DNA of 64,000 nt from Bacillus salipaludis (GCF_004358205.1 NZ_SMYO01000001.1:310001-374000), one strand, 5' to 3'. Counted from the first letter of the stretch, positions 35,754 through 46,357 are shown. The notes: generated by a model from the letters alone, not told the origin. Program-made: numbers and translations.

Positions 35754-37226
35754 TTGTCGCAAAATCAAACACCGCTTTTCAGCGGTTTATTAGCACATGC
35801 AAAAAGGAATCCTGTTCAATTCCATATCCCGGGCCATAAAAAAGGTGCTGGTATGGATCCGGACTTTCGAAATTTCATTGGTGAAAATGCTCTTTCGATT
35901 GATTTAATTAATATCGGACCACTCGATGATCTGCACGCACCAAAGGGCATGATTAAACAGGCTCAAGACCTTGCTGCCGAAGCATTTGGTGCCGATCGGA
36001 CCTTCTTCTCGGTCCAAGGAACAAGCGGAGCGATTATGGCTATGGTAATGGCTGTTTGCGGTCCGGAAGACAAAATCATTGTTCCTAGAAACGTTCATAA
36101 ATCGGTTATGTCAGCCATTGTATTTTCTGGTGCTATCCCTGTATTTATTCATCCCGAAATCGACGAGGAATTAGGGATCTCTCATGGAATTACAACGGAT
36201 GCAGTGGAACGAGCATTAAAGCAGCACCCGGATGCAAAGGGAGTTCTAGTCATCAATCCAACCTATTTCGGCATTTCAGCGGACTTGAAAAAAATAGTTG
36301 AAGTTGCTCATTCTTATAACGTACCCGTTCTGGTCGATGAGGCACATGGTGTGCATATCCATTTTCACGATGAACTTCCCCTCTCTGCTATGCAGGCTGG
36401 AGCTGATATGGCTGCAACAAGTGTCCATAAACTTGGAGGTTCAATGACCCAAAGCTCCATCTTAAATGTCAAGGAAGGACTTGTATCTGCTAAACATGTT
36501 CAATCGATACTCAGTATGATGACAACGACTTCCACATCTTATTTATTACTTGCGTCTCTAGATGTTGCTCGTAAACAGTTGGTTACCAAAGGGAAGGACC
36601 TCATAGAAAAATCAATTCAATTGGCACAATCCATTCGTAAAAGAATTAATGAGATTGAGCACATTCATTGTATTGGAGAGGAAATTTTAGGTTCGAAAGC
36701 TACGTTCGATTACGACCCGACAAAGCTAATTATTTCGGTTAAAGATTTAGGGTTAACAGGGTATGAAGTAGAAAAATGGCTAAGAGAAAAGCATAATATA
36801 GAGGTAGAATTATCTGATCTATATAACATTCTTTGTATTATTACGTTCGGTGATACTGATAATGAGGCTGACATTTTAGTAAATGCCTTGAAAGATCTAT
36901 CTGAGGAATTTAAGGATCGTGCAGAAAAAATCGAACCAGTTCAAGTATTACTTCCAGATATCCCTTTACTTGCTTTAACACCTAGAGATGCTTTTTATTC
37001 AGAAACGGAAGTAATTCCTTTTGAACAATCTGAAGGCCGTATTATTGCAGAGTTTGTGATGGTTTATCCGCCAGGAATTCCGATTTTTATCCCAGGTGAG
37101 ATTATTACAAAGGAAAACCTGCTCTATACCCAGAAAAACATCGAAGCAGGACTTCCTGTTCAGGGGCCTGAAGATGATGAATTAAAAACAATTAGAGTTA
37201 TAAAGGAATACAAGGCAATTAAATAA
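35754..37226 (+). CDS. speA: Arginine/lysine/ornithine decarboxylase SpeA
   Basis: A 490-residue PLP-dependent fold-type I decarboxylase, the same length as B. subtilis SpeA (arginine decarboxylase of polyamine synthesis). The catalytic lysine is in TSVHKLGGSMTQSS. VQGTSGAIMAMVMAVCGPEDKI and DEAHGVHIHF are cofactor-binding segments. The start is TTG with GAGGTG upstream. Substrate choice is inferred from synteny with sr1 and pdh. Its terminator is shared with SR1 on the other strand. Confidence 0.92.
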   Translation: MSQNQTPLFSGLLAHAKRNPVQFHIPGHKKGAGMDPDFRNFIGENALSIDLINIGPLDDLHAPKGMIKQAQDLAAEAFGADRTFFSVQGTSGAIMAMVMAVCGPEDKIIVPRNVHKSVMSAIVFSGAIPVFIHPEIDEELGISHGITTDAVERALKQHPDAKGVLVINPTYFGISADLKKIVEVAHSYNVPVLVDEAHGVHIHFHDELPLSAMQAGADMAATSVHKLGGSMTQSSILNVKEGLVSAKHVQSILSMMTTTSTSYLLLASLDVARKQLVTKGKDLIEKSIQLAQSIRKRINEIEHIHCIGEEILGSKATFDYDPTKLIISVKDLGLTGYEVEKWLREKHNIEVELSDLYNILCIITFGDTDNEADILVNALKDLSEEFKDRAEKIEPVQVLLPDIPLLALTPRDAFYSETEVIPFEQSEGRIIAEFVMVYPPGIPIFIPGEIITKENLLYTQKNIEAGLPVQGPEDDELKTIRVIKEYKAIK

Positions 37227-37257
37227 AAAAATAGGATTCCACTTTGGAATCCTATTT
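37225..37257. terminator. Bidirectional terminator of speA and SR1
   Basis: AAAATAGGATTCCA/TGGAATCCTATTTT stem of 14 bp flanked by A and T runs. Confidence 0.85.
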
Positions 37258-37272
37258 TATTTTATACATAAA

Positions 37273-37398
37273 TTATTTTTCTTCTTTTGAATGGTGTTCG
37301 TTACAGCAAGTGCATTTTGAAGAATATAAAACTGTAACTTTTTCGTCTTCAAAATGATCAATAGTAGAATTGCAAGCTTGGCATACGATTGTACCCAT
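37273..37398 (-). CDS. sr1P: GapA-binding peptide SR1P
   Basis: A 41-residue peptide, below the usual ORF size limit, read from ATG 37398 with AAAGGGG upstream. The start MGTIVCQACNSTIDHFEDEK and the second cysteine cluster CTCC near residues 29-32 match the SR1P family. In B. subtilis SR1P binds GapA and promotes its interaction with RNase J1, whose gene rnjA is also in this window. The paired cysteines suggest a zinc site. Confidence 0.93.
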   Translation of the reverse strand: MGTIVCQACNSTIDHFEDEKVTVLYSSKCTCCNEHHSKEEK

Positions 37399-37450
37399 CT
37401 TTTCTATCCCCTTTATATGAAATGTAAGCGGTTAAAACATCCTTGAGATA

Positions 37451-37479
37451 ATAATAATATATCACATTTAATTTTTCAA
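37451..37479 (-). promoter_or_regulatory. SR1 sigma-A promoter
   Basis: On the minus strand, TTGAAA (37479-37474) and TATTAT (37456-37451) are 17 bases apart. Transcription would start near 37444. Confidence 0.7.
37456..37466 (-). promoter_or_regulatory. CcpN-type operator II at the SR1 promoter
   Basis: TGTGATATATT on the minus strand fits the published CcpN consensus TRTGHYATAYW at every position. It lies in the spacer, touching the -10 box. Confidence 0.65.
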
Positions 37480-37487
37480 GCCTAAAT

Positions 37488-37498
37488 TGTATGTCACA
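37488..37498 (-). promoter_or_regulatory. CcpN-type operator I upstream of the SR1 promoter
   Basis: TGTGACATACA on the minus strand fits TRTGHYATAYW at every position and lies just upstream of the -35 box. Two sites in this arrangement are as known for B. subtilis sr1. Confidence 0.65.
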
Positions 37499-37516
37499 TT
37501 TAATTTTTATGTAAAC

Positions 37517-37543
37517 AAAAAGGGTCCATACTGGACCCTTTTT
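37517..37543 (-). terminator. Terminator of the DUF3055 gene
   Basis: AAAAAGGGTCCA/TGGACCCTTTTT stem just after the stop codon. It insulates SR1 from upstream transcription. Confidence 0.85.
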
Positions 37544-37549
37544 GTCCCA

Positions 37550-37849
37550 TTATTCATACTGAGTATAAGAATGAACGGAAGGAATGGTTACGCTGAAAAA
37601 TTCAGCTAGATCGGCTGCTTGTTGTCGGTCGGTAATTCGGAAAACGGATTGCAAGTGGTCAATATCTTCGATGTCTTTAGGGTCGAGGAGGGTAGAACGG
37701 CCGGTCTGCATGCAGACTACCAGAGGTTTTCCAAAAAACATATTCGTAAAAACGATTCCAAAGTCATAGCGGGTATGTTCAGTCGTAAAACCGACAAACC
37801 TCACCTTTACATTTTCCTGCTCATCATATAACTTTTCAAATAATTCCAT
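37550..37849 (-). CDS. DUF3055-like cytosolic protein
   Basis: 99 residues, beginning MELFEKLYDEQENVKVRFVGF and carrying FGIVFTNMFFGKPLVVCMQTGRSTLL. I assign it to DUF3055 from memory of these segments. No function is known. GGAGGAG-like sequence precedes the ATG. It is divergent from the DUF1885 gene. Confidence 0.75.
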   Translation of the reverse strand: MELFEKLYDEQENVKVRFVGFTTEHTRYDFGIVFTNMFFGKPLVVCMQTGRSTLLDPKDIEDIDHLQSVFRITDRQQAADLAEFFSVTIPSVHSYTQYE

Positions 37850-38000
37850 TGGACTCCTCCATTCTTTAAATATTTAGAATATTATTGTAATTTATTTTCA
37901 CTAAAATTACAAGAAACTTATTTTTGTAACGGTTGTCATTGGATTTTATTCAATGCTAAAATAGAAAGGGATATAATTGGAGTGTTAGGGGGGAATGATG

Positions 38001-38435
38001 TTGGCGAAAAATGCATACATCAAGCTAGTGCCTGCATCTGCAAAACAACAAGTTACAATTGATGAAGTAAAAGAACTTTTTTATTATTATAAAGATATTA
38101 CCTCAAAAACAGGGAATCAAGTTGATTGGCAATTTGGAAACGCTGCCTTTCCTTATGAAGTAAAGGAAAAGGAAGAAGGAAAAGGAAAATGGTTTTATTT
38201 ACATTCCGACCATGAAAAGTATTTTGCTATTTTAATTGGTGTTGACACAGAAGCAATTCGCGATGAGAACGGCGAAGAAAGAGAGCAGCATTACATTCAA
38301 GTAACCCTGCCAGAGCAATCCACATATGGGGATAAAGGGAAAGCCAATGAATTTTGTAAATTTCTTGCAAAAAAAATGCAAGGAGAACTGCATCTTTTCA
38401 ATGAAAGAGTCATGTATTATTATCCAAGAAAATAA
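38001..38435 (+). CDS. DUF1885 family protein
   Basis: A 144-residue soluble protein with N-terminal MAKNAYIKLVPASAKQQVTIDEVKELF and a Tyr-rich C-terminus. It belongs to the DUF1885 family, known only from Bacillaceae. TTG 38001 is 7 bases from the GGGGGG site. ATG 37998 and ATG 37995 are in-frame alternatives. Its terminator is the left hairpin duplicated around IS copy B. Confidence 0.8.
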   Translation: MAKNAYIKLVPASAKQQVTIDEVKELFYYYKDITSKTGNQVDWQFGNAAFPYEVKEKEEGKGKWFYLHSDHEKYFAILIGVDTEAIRDENGEEREQHYIQVTLPEQSTYGDKGKANEFCKFLAKKMQGELHLFNERVMYYYPRK

Positions 38436-38440
38436 TTAAA

Positions 38441-38459
38441 AAACTCCTAAAAGGGAGTT
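38441..38459. repeat. Left target duplication: DUF1885-gene terminator hairpin
   Basis: AAACTCCTAAAAGGGAGTT, a hairpin directly downstream of the DUF1885 stop. It recurs as AACTCCCTAAAAAGGGAGTT at 39127-39148. Confidence 0.75.
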
Positions 38460-38462
38460 CCT

Positions 38463-38497
38463 GGCTGTCGAATCTTTCGATAGCCTTTATTTTATTC
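38463..38497 (+). terminator. IS left-end terminator (copy B)
   Basis: GGCTGTCGAA pairs with TTCGATAGCC and is followed by TTTATTTTATT. Confidence 0.7.
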
Positions 38498-38570
38498 ACC
38501 CTCTTTAGTAATTAACCGCGTTAATTACTTATAATTATAATACATATAGGTTGGTCTGTGTAAAAAGTCT

Positions 38571-38700
38571 GTTGATTTCCGCTCCAGGCACTTCGCTTAC
38601 CGCGGGCGTGCCGGGGAGCCTCCTCAGCGCTTTGGCGCTTCCGGGGTCTCCCCTGCCCCATACTCCCGCAGGAGTCTTCGTGCCTTCCGCTCCAATCAAC
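38571..38700 (+). repeat. GTTGATT palindromic repeat, copy 3 (130 bp)
   Basis: GTTGATTTCCGCTCC start and CCGCTCCAATCAAC end; the interior matches copy 1. Confidence 0.85.
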
Positions 38701-39022
38701 ACGTGCATTTAATAAAATTTCAACTCATTAACTATTTTAAAAAAATGGTGAATTCAATATTTAAATCAAAAGTGTTTAACCAAAGAAAATCTGATTTTGT
38801 TTCAATTAATGAATTAGTTCAAGATATCACCTTCTAAGCTTGATTTACAAATATATTAATTTTTCCTTTCTTCTTGAAAAAGTTCGTCCTTATTATAGTT
38901 AAGATATTGGCCTCCCAACTAATTTGCTTATTTTTTAAAGCTAATTTTATTGAGATCTTCGAGAAAGTAGAGGTAGAGACTGGCGAATATTTGAGGAAAT
39001 AAATAATTTATTTGCCCCCCTG

Positions 39023-39044
39023 ATGATTGGAGCGGAAATCATCA
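39023..39044 (-). repeat. GTTGATT repeat, copy 4, internally deleted vestige (22 bp)
   Basis: GATGATTGGAGCGGAAATCATC retains only the two ends of the repeat, in the inverted orientation, at the place of copy 2 in element A. Confidence 0.6.
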
Positions 39045-39089
39045 GGCCCTTTGCAGGTACTATCAATAAATTGATATTTTGATATGCAA

Positions 39090-39126
39090 AAAAATGTCGA
39101 GAAAAATAATCTTTTCTCGACAATCT
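39090..39126 (-). terminator. IS right-end terminator (copy B)
   Basis: On the minus strand TGTCGAGAAA pairs with TTTCTCGACA and is followed by seven T residues. Confidence 0.7.
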
Positions 39127-39148
39127 AAAACTCCCTAAAAAGGGAGTT
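39127..39148. repeat. Right target duplication: terminator hairpin
   Basis: AACTCCCTAAAAAGGGAGTT plus TTTT. It is near-identical to the hairpin at 38441-38459 and terminates the minus-strand gene ending at 39151. Confidence 0.75.
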
Positions 39149-39150
39149 TT

Positions 39151-39393
39151 TTAGTGGGTATAGAGCTCTAGTGTGTAATGTATTGAGGTGTAGATCACAA
39201 GGCTTAAAGCGGTGAGAAATAATGTTTTTCTTGAGGATTTCGTTATACCGTTACCAATCAAATAGGCCAAATAAAAAAAGACAAAAAACATAATGACTTT
39301 ATATACTAATTGATCATGCTTTGATAACCACTCAATCAAAGTATAACCGCTCCAAATAATAAATTGCAGCAGCATCACAACATAAACCCTCAA
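39151..39393 (-). CDS. Small membrane protein, function unknown
   Basis: About 80 residues with two to three hydrophobic segments (VVMLLQFIIWSGYTLIEW, KVIMFFVFFYLAYLIGNG, LFLTALSLVIYTSI) joined by basic loops. I recognise no family. The start is uncertain: TTG 39393 follows GGTGATAA, and the frame is open to 39426. It is convergent with the DUF1885 gene. Confidence 0.6.
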   Translation of the reverse strand: MRVYVVMLLQFIIWSGYTLIEWLSKHDQLVYKVIMFFVFFYLAYLIGNGITKSSRKTLFLTALSLVIYTSIHYTLELYTH

Positions 39394-39488
39394 AATTATC
39401 ACCACACAAACTTCATCTAAAACCATGAATATTATAGTATATGTAAAAAAAATATAGTTATTTTCGAGAAAAGCTCTTTCTTAAAAAA

Positions 39489-39518
39489 AATGGTTCTTTC
39501 CTCTTGGAAAGAACCATT
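39489..39518 (-). terminator. Terminator of the pdhABCD operon
   Basis: AATGGTTCTTTCC/GGAAAGAACCATT perfect 13-bp stem followed by eight T residues on the minus strand, just past pdhD. Confidence 0.9.
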
Positions 39519-39523
39519 CAGTG

Positions 39524-40939
39524 TTATTTAATAATATGGATTGGGCTTCCTAAAGCTACTTCGGCCGCTTCCATTGTTATTTCCCCAAGGGTTGGATGTG
39601 CATGAATAGTCATTGCAAGGTCTTCTGCTGTCATACCAGCTTCAATAGCAAGACCAAGTTCTGCAATCATATCTGATGCACTAGCACCGGCAATTTGAGC
39701 TCCAATTACAAGACCATCTTCTTTACGAGTGATTAATTTTAAGAATCCATCTGCACTGTCAAGTGAAAGCGCACGACCATTTGCCGCAAATGGGAACTTC
39801 GCTGCAATCACTTCAATTCCTTCTTTTTTCGCTTGATCTTCAGTATAACCAACTGATGCAAGCTCAGGCTCTGAGAAGACAACAGCAGGAATACCTAGGT
39901 AATCAATTTCAGAAGAATGACCAGCAATCGCTTCAGCAGCAATTTTTGCTTCATATGATGCTTTATGTGCTAATTGAGGGCCTGCAACCACATCACCAAT
40001 CGCGTAAATATTACTAATATTGGTACGGCATTGCTGATCAATTTCAATTAATCCGCGCTCGCTTAATTTAACACCGACTTGCTCTAAGCCCATCTCATCT
40101 GTATTTGGACGACGTCCAACCATTACAAAACAGTAATCAGCTTCAATTTTCTTCTCTTCACCTTTTGTTTCAAACGTTACAACAACGCCATTTTCGGTTT
40201 CTTCTACACCCTTAGCAAATGCTTTTGTATAGAATTCTGCACCTTTTTTCTTCATATTACGCTTAACAAGGGCTGCCATTTGCTTATCAAAAACACCCAT
40301 ACCTAAAATTTCATCGGCACCTTCTAAAATCGTTACCTGGCTGCCAAAGTTAGCGTAAGCACCGCCAAGTTCAATACCGATTACCCCGCCGCCAATAACA
40401 ACGATTTTTTCAGGAATTTCATTTAAATTAAGTGCGCCTGTAGAGTTCAAAACACGTTTTGAGTACTTAAATGCAGGTAGCTCAATAGGGCGAGAACCAG
40501 TTGCAATAATTGCATTTTTAAAGGTATATGTTTGGGCTGAAGTTTCATCCATCACACGAAGTGTATTGGCATCGACAAAATACGCTTCACCACGAGCGAT
40601 GTTTACTTTATTTCCCTTTAATAACCCTTCAACGCCGCCTGTTAATTTATTTACAATACTGCCTTTAAACTCTTGAACTTTTGAAAAGTCAACCTTTACA
40701 TTTTCTGCTGTAATTCCAAATTGATCGGAATGCATAGCTGTTTCATAGCGGTGACCTGCAGCGATTAACGCTTTAGATGGAATACAGCCGACATTTAAAC
40801 ATACTCCACCCACATATTCCTTTTCTACAATCGTTACTTTTTGTCCAAGCTGTGCAGCACGAATAGCAGCAACGTATCCACCAGGGCCTGCACCGATGAC
40901 TATAGTATCTGTTTCAATTGGGAAATCTCCTACTACCAT
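39524..40939 (-). CDS. pdhD: Dihydrolipoyl dehydrogenase (E3)
   Basis: A 471-residue FAD enzyme that reoxidises dihydrolipoamide with NAD+ in the pyruvate dehydrogenase complex. The FAD motif [17 protein letters not shown], the redox disulfide [13 protein letters not shown], the NAD motif [17 protein letters not shown] and the C-terminal HAHPTLGE active-site histidine are all present. It lies 4 bases after pdhC. Confidence 0.98.
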   Translation of the reverse strand: MVVGDFPIETDTIVIGAGPGGYVAAIRAAQLGQKVTIVEKEYVGGVCLNVGCIPSKALIAAGHRYETAMHSDQFGITAENVKVDFSKVQEFKGSIVNKLTGGVEGLLKGNKVNIARGEAYFVDANTLRVMDETSAQTYTFKNAIIATGSRPIELPAFKYSKRVLNSTGALNLNEIPEKIVVIGGGVIGIELGGAYANFGSQVTILEGADEILGMGVFDKQMAALVKRNMKKKGAEFYTKAFAKGVEETENGVVVTFETKGEEKKIEADYCFVMVGRRPNTDEMGLEQVGVKLSERGLIEIDQQCRTNISNIYAIGDVVAGPQLAHKASYEAKIAAEAIAGHSSEIDYLGIPAVVFSEPELASVGYTEDQAKKEGIEVIAAKFPFAANGRALSLDSADGFLKLITRKEDGLVIGAQIAGASASDMIAELGLAIEAGMTAEDLAMTIHAHPTLGEITMEAAEVALGSPIHIIK

Positions 40940-40943
40940 TTTT

Positions 40944-42269
40944 TTACGCCTCCATTAGCAATAGTTCAGGATCGTTCAATAATCGCTTAATATGATTCAT
41001 TGCGTTTTGTGCTGTAGCACCATCAATCATACGGTGGTCAAAGCTTAATGAAAGAGCTAGTACTGGTGCAGCAACAATTTCACCATCTCTTACGATTGGT
41101 TTCTCCGCAATTCGACCTACCCCTAAAATCGCTACTTCAGGGTGATTAATAACAGGAGTAAACCATTGACCGCCAGCTGAACCAATATTAGAAATCGTGC
41201 AAGATGCACCTTTCATTTCATTTGGAGCTAACTTTCCATCCCGTGCTTTTGTTGCCAATTCGTTGATTTCATTTGAAATGTTAAACACGGATTTACGGTC
41301 TGCATCCTTAACAACTGGTACTAATAAACCTTTTTCTGTATCAGCTGCAATACCGATATTATAGTAATGTTTATGAATAATCTCACTTGTTGCATCATCT
41401 AAAGAAGTATTTAATGCTGGGAACTCTCTCAAAGCACTTGTTAATGCTTTTACGATATAAGGTAGGAAAGTTAACTTGATACCTTTCGCTGCAGCTACTT
41501 CCTTGAATTTTTTACGGTGAGCAACAAGTTTCGTTACATCAATTTCATCCATTAAGGTAACATGTGGAGCAGTATGCTTAGAATTAACCATTGCCTTCGC
41601 AATTGCTTTACGGATACCGCTCATTTTTTCACGTGTTTCAGGATATTCACCTTGTGGAATTGGTGCTGCTTTTGGAACTTCAACATTTACTTCCTCGGAT
41701 ACAGCAGCAGTTTCAACTGGTACTGCTGGTGCACCACCGCTTAAGAATGCGTCAATATCAGCCTTCATGATCCGGCCATTTTTACCAGAACCAGCAACAT
41801 GAGCAATTTCAATACCTTTTTCACGTGCATATTTGCGTACAGATGGCATTGCAATGATTCGGCGATTTGGATCTACATCAGCTTGAGGTTGTGTTACAGC
41901 AGCTGCTGTAACTGCTGCCTGTGCTGCTGGTGCTGCTTCTTGCTTTGTTTCAGGTGCTGGTGCTGCTGGTGCTGCTTCTTGTTTTGGTTCATCATCACCG
42001 TGATCGCCTTTAAATTGCAAGTCTTCATATCCTGGTGCATCAAATGTAACAAGAACCTGTCCAACTGTTGCAACAGTGCCTTCACCAATTAAAACATCAA
42101 TTACAGTACCTTCTACTGGAGAAGGAATTTCAACTACTGCTTTATCATTTTGCACTTCGCAAAGTACATCATCTTCTTGAACCTTGTCCCCTGGTTTTAT
42201 GAACCATTTGACAATTTCACCTTCGTGAATACCTTCACCAATGTCAGGCATTTTAAATTGAAATGACAC
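40944..42269 (-). CDS. pdhC: Dihydrolipoyllysine-residue acetyltransferase (E2)
   Basis: The 441-residue core of the pyruvate dehydrogenase complex. It has one lipoyl domain (1-78, lipoyl lysine in [10 protein letters not shown]), an Ala/Pro-rich linker (about 95-130), a peripheral subunit-binding domain (about 138-177, [12 protein letters not shown]) and a C-terminal acetyltransferase domain ending with the catalytic HRMIDGATA. The start is GTG with AGGAGG upstream. An 87-base gap separates it from pdhB. Confidence 0.98.
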   Translation of the reverse strand: MSFQFKMPDIGEGIHEGEIVKWFIKPGDKVQEDDVLCEVQNDKAVVEIPSPVEGTVIDVLIGEGTVATVGQVLVTFDAPGYEDLQFKGDHGDDEPKQEAAPAAPAPETKQEAAPAAQAAVTAAAVTQPQADVDPNRRIIAMPSVRKYAREKGIEIAHVAGSGKNGRIMKADIDAFLSGGAPAVPVETAAVSEEVNVEVPKAAPIPQGEYPETREKMSGIRKAIAKAMVNSKHTAPHVTLMDEIDVTKLVAHRKKFKEVAAAKGIKLTFLPYIVKALTSALREFPALNTSLDDATSEIIHKHYYNIGIAADTEKGLLVPVVKDADRKSVFNISNEINELATKARDGKLAPNEMKGASCTISNIGSAGGQWFTPVINHPEVAILGVGRIAEKPIVRDGEIVAAPVLALSLSFDHRMIDGATAQNAMNHIKRLLNDPELLLMEA

Positions 42270-42356
42270 TGTAATTCATCCTCCTATACTTCCTCTATTT
42301 TCGCAGGTGTATTCAAACATTATGCGGGAAATAGAGCAGACTTTTTTTCGATTATA

Positions 42357-43334
42357 TTAGAACGTCAATACCTTTTTAGCCGTTTCAATCACATCTTTAT
42401 AGTTAGGAAGCCATACAGATTCTGCTTGGGAGAAAGGATAAACAGTATCAGCCGCTGTTACACGTAATACTGGTGCTTCCAAGCTTAAAATCGCACGGTC
42501 ATTAATTTCAGCTACTACTGTCGCTGCAACACCCGCTTGTTTTTGTGCTTCTTGAACAACAATTGCTCGGCCCGTTTTTTCAACAGATGCAATGATTGTT
42601 TCAATATCAAGCGGACTAATTGTACGTAAATCGACAACCTCGACTGAATGGCCTTCTTTTTCTAATTCTTCAGCAGCTTTTAATGATTCGTGAACCATTG
42701 CACCGTAAGTAAAGATAGAAAGGTCTGTTCCCTCACGTTTCACATCGGCTTTTCCTAGTGGAATCGTGTATTCCTCTTCAGGTACTTCTTGACGGAATGC
42801 ACGGTATAATTTTAAATGCTCTAAGAATACAACTGGATCATTATCACGAATAGCTGAGATTAACAATCCCTTTGCATCATATGGTGTTGATGGAACGACA
42901 ACTTTTAATCCAGGGGTCTGTGCCATTAATCCTTCTAAACTGTCTGAGTGAAGCTCAGGAGTGTGAACGCCGCCGCCAAATGGTGAACGAACTGTAATTG
43001 GCATATTATAGCGTCCTCCAGAACGGTAGCGCATACGAGACATTTGACCTGCGATAGAATCCATTACCTCAAAAACGAATCCAAAGAATTGAATTTCCGG
43101 AATTGGACGGTATCCTGTTAATGCAAGACCGATAGATAAACCACCAATCCCTGATTCTGCTAATGGTGTATCAAAAACACGCTCTTCGCCAAATTCTTTA
43201 TGGAGCCCTTCAGTGGCACGGAAAACCCCGCCATTCACGCCAACATCTTCTCCAAATATTAATGTTTTTGGATCATTACGCAATTCAATACGCAATGCAT
43301 CAGTAATCGCTTGAATCATTGTCATTTGAGCCAT
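42357..43334 (-). CDS. pdhB: Pyruvate dehydrogenase E1 component subunit beta
   Basis: 325 residues; the beta half of the thiamine diphosphate-dependent E1 heterotetramer. The [18 protein letters not shown] start, [19 protein letters not shown] and the [22 protein letters not shown] active-site loop are standard. It begins 3 bases after pdhA and is translationally coupled to it. Confidence 0.98.
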   Translation of the reverse strand: MAQMTMIQAITDALRIELRNDPKTLIFGEDVGVNGGVFRATEGLHKEFGEERVFDTPLAESGIGGLSIGLALTGYRPIPEIQFFGFVFEVMDSIAGQMSRMRYRSGGRYNMPITVRSPFGGGVHTPELHSDSLEGLMAQTPGLKVVVPSTPYDAKGLLISAIRDNDPVVFLEHLKLYRAFRQEVPEEEYTIPLGKADVKREGTDLSIFTYGAMVHESLKAAEELEKEGHSVEVVDLRTISPLDIETIIASVEKTGRAIVVQEAQKQAGVAATVVAEINDRAILSLEAPVLRVTAADTVYPFSQAESVWLPNYKDVIETAKKVLTF

Positions 43335-43337
43335 GAC

Positions 43338-44453
<1,116 letters not shown>

Positions 44454-44797
44454 TTAGGTCACCTCATCCTTTCTTTTCAAAAAAACATAAGTATAAATTA
44501 ATCATTCCACCTTTGTAGGTTACCCAAAAACCCTAAAAGACAAAAAATATTGAATGGAAATTTATCTCTCCATCCCATCATATTCTGTATCAGTATTTTT
44601 GTTTATTTTATTGATACAATTATTATCTACATATCCGAGTTTACATCAACTTTTTAAACGCGTCAAATACTAAATCTCATAATTTTTCATCATTTCTACA
44701 TTAACAATAGGAGACATCTTAAACACAGCTGTATTATTTAAAACAAACAATCTGTTATATAAAATCAAACAAATTTCTGTTCTGTTATAACAAAGAA
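44454..44797 (-). other. Region upstream of pdhA
   Basis: About 340 AT-rich bases between ykyA and pdhA contain no credible ORF. The pdh promoter must lie here, but I could not pick a convincing -35/-10 pair by eye, and no riboswitch-like fold is obvious. Confidence 0.4.
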
Positions 44798-44820
44798 AAA
44801 CCGGCTCTTTCAGCCGGTTT
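44798..44820 (-). terminator. Terminator of ykyA
   Basis: AAACCGGCT/AGCCGGTTT stem followed by TTTTTCTTTG on the minus strand. Confidence 0.8.
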
Positions 44821-44836
44821 ATTAGAAAATTAAATA

Positions 44837-45499
44837 TTATTCATTTATTTTCAACCCTGACATTTTATAAAATGCAAGCTTTTGATCATTGTATTCCTTT
44901 GTAAGTTCATTAAACTTTTTATTTGCCGCATAGACTTTTTGATAGGATTCATTCACCTTATTCACTTTTGCCTCTAAGTCCTCAAAGGATAAATTTTTAT
45001 TTTTTAACAATCCATACAATTGTTTATCAAGTTTTAAGGCATTAAGATATTCCTTATTCAGTTCATCGTGGGCGGAATATCTATTGATCATAATCTGATA
45101 AAGATGTTCCAAAGCTTTTTTTAGTTTAGGATTCTTTAAATCATTTGTATATTGCTTAATTTTTTGGAATGTCTCTTTGGACTCCAAGATACTTTTGGTT
45201 TCTTCGTTCATATATTGCTCTCTCTTGTCAGCCATTGCTAAAGCCGCATCAGCCAACTTTACAACTTTATCATGCTGTTTCATTCCAAGGTCAAGAATTT
45301 TTTCATATGTAGCTTTTTCTTTTTTTTCTAATGCTACGAGCGGTTCCTGCTGATTTTCAAATCCCTTTTCTTTCTCCACAACCTTTTCTAAAATATCATA
45401 GATTTTTTCAACGGGTGTTTTTTGATTGAAACAACCGGATAAAATCACCACAGTAGTAATAATAGAAAGCCATAAACGTCTTTTGATCACAAAAGGCAA
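44837..45499 (-). CDS. ykyA: YkyA-type putative cell-wall-binding lipoprotein
   Basis: 220 residues. A lipobox (ILSGC) is followed by a long, Lys/Glu-rich helical domain likely forming a coiled coil. It belongs to the YkyA family, whose members sit on the outer membrane face and are annotated as cell-wall binding. The start is TTG with GGGGG six bases upstream. As in B. subtilis it lies between pdhA and the deformylase gene. Confidence 0.9.
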   Translation of the reverse strand: MPFVIKRRLWLSIITTVVILSGCFNQKTPVEKIYDILEKVVEKEKGFENQQEPLVALEKKEKATYEKILDLGMKQHDKVVKLADAALAMADKREQYMNEETKSILESKETFQKIKQYTNDLKNPKLKKALEHLYQIMINRYSAHDELNKEYLNALKLDKQLYGLLKNKNLSFEDLEAKVNKVNESYQKVYAANKKFNELTKEYNDQKLAFYKMSGLKINE

Positions 45500-45564
45500 G
45501 TGTATCCCCCTTATCTAAGAACCATCTAGATACATCACAAAGTGGTTAACTTTTTTAATTTTGT

Positions 45565-45594
45565 TTGATAGACTAATCTTATTCATTATTATAA
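45565..45594 (+). promoter_or_regulatory. Probable promoter of def
   Basis: TTGATA at 45565-45570 and TTATAA at 45589-45594, with an 18-base spacer, lie 24 bases before the start codon. Confidence 0.4.
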
Positions 45595-45618
45595 CAGAAA
45601 ACAGGAGTGAGACAGCAC

Positions 45619-46170
45619 ATGATTACAATGGAAGATATCATACGCGATGGTCATCCAACTCTCAGAAAAATAGCAGCGGAAGTTCCCCTCCCCGCCTCTG
45701 ATGAAGACAAACGGATCTTACAAGAGCTTTTAGAATATGTTAAAAACAGTCAAAACCCTGAGATTGCTGAAAAATACAAATTAAGACCGGGTATCGGTTT
45801 AGCAGCTCCGCAAATCAATGTTTCAAAACGAATGATTGCTGTTCATATACAGGACGAAAAAGCCGCATATAGTTACGCACTTTTCAATCCAAAAATTGTT
45901 AGTCACTCAGTTGAAAAATCGTATCTGCAATCAGGTGAAGGCTGCCTCTCAGTCGATGAAGCTATACCAGGCTTTGTACCAAGGCACGCAAGAGTAACGA
46001 TAAAAGGCATCAACGAGAATGGAGAAGAGGTAAAACTTCGTCTAAAAGGGCTTCCGGCCATCTGTTTCCAACATGAAATTGATCATCTAAATGGGATTAT
46101 GTTTTATGATTATATTAATAAAGAAGACCCTTTCAAACCGATTGAAGGGGCAATCGTCATTGAAAGATAA
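45619..46170 (+). CDS. defB: Peptide deformylase (YkrB type)
   Basis: A 183-residue metalloenzyme that removes the formyl group from nascent proteins. The three catalytic motifs are intact: [13 protein letters not shown] with the metal cysteine, and HEIDH with two metal histidines. The insertion [17 protein letters not shown] marks the type II form of Gram-positives. ATG 45619 gives the family start [13 protein letters not shown]; the GTG at 45607 overlaps the AGGAG site. Confidence 0.96.
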   Translation: MITMEDIIRDGHPTLRKIAAEVPLPASDEDKRILQELLEYVKNSQNPEIAEKYKLRPGIGLAAPQINVSKRMIAVHIQDEKAAYSYALFNPKIVSHSVEKSYLQSGEGCLSVDEAIPGFVPRHARVTIKGINENGEEVKLRLKGLPAICFQHEIDHLNGIMFYDYINKEDPFKPIEGAIVIER

Positions 46171-46208
46171 AAAAACTGCCGTTCCTTAAGGAGCCGGCAG
46201 TTTTTTTT
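46171..46208. terminator. Bidirectional terminator between def and ykrA
   Basis: AACTGCC/GGCAGTT with an inner CCTT/AAGG pairing, six A before and eight T after. It is intact and not duplicated, unlike the three IS loci. Confidence 0.8.
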
Positions 46209-46229
46209 AAGACTTTCATAAACTTAGTT

Positions 46230-46357
46230 GTTGATTTACGCTCCAGAAGCAAGCGGTTCGTGGGCGGTCTGTGGAGCCTCCTCGTCGCTTTGCTCCTGCG
46301 GGGTCTCCCCTACCCCATACTCCCACAGGAGTCTTCGCACCTTACACTCCAATCAAC
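46230..46357 (+). repeat. GTTGATT palindromic repeat, copy 5, stand-alone (128 bp)
   Basis: GTTGATTTACGCTCC start and AATCAAC end with the same interior as copies 1, 3 and 6. No IS1182 ends or transposase traces are nearby. It lies between convergent def and ykrA, 21 bases beyond their terminator. Confidence 0.85.

Larger units (their letters stand above)
37225..37444 (-). ncRNA. sr1: SR1 dual-function regulatory RNA
   Basis: A transcript of about 220 nt is predicted from the promoter at 37451-37479 to the terminator shared with speA. It contains the SR1P ORF. In B. subtilis SR1 lies in the same speA-pdhD interval, base-pairs with ahrC mRNA and encodes SR1P. The base-pairing part was not checked here. 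The two CcpN-type operators at the promoter strengthen the identification. Confidence 0.88.
38460..39126. mobile_element. Decayed IS1182-family element, copy B (667 bp)
   Basis: The ends are GGCTGTCGAATC on the left and AGATTGTCGAGAA on the right read inward, matching copies A and C. It keeps one full GTTGATT repeat (38571-38700), a vestige of the second (39023-39044), and only the N-terminal transposase trace YINFSFLLEKVRPYYS (about 38855-38902). It lies between convergent genes and is flanked by duplicated terminator hairpins. The right part (38910-39090) holds no recognisable gene. Confidence 0.75.

Noticed and set aside
41799..42092. Cys/Trp-rich ORF opposite pdhC
   Set aside because: It is the antisense of the Ala/Pro-rich linker of E2; composition is explained by the coding strand.
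44454..44797. Riboswitch or T-box in front of pdhA
   Set aside because: No conserved box or terminator/antiterminator pair could be recognised in this AT-rich region.
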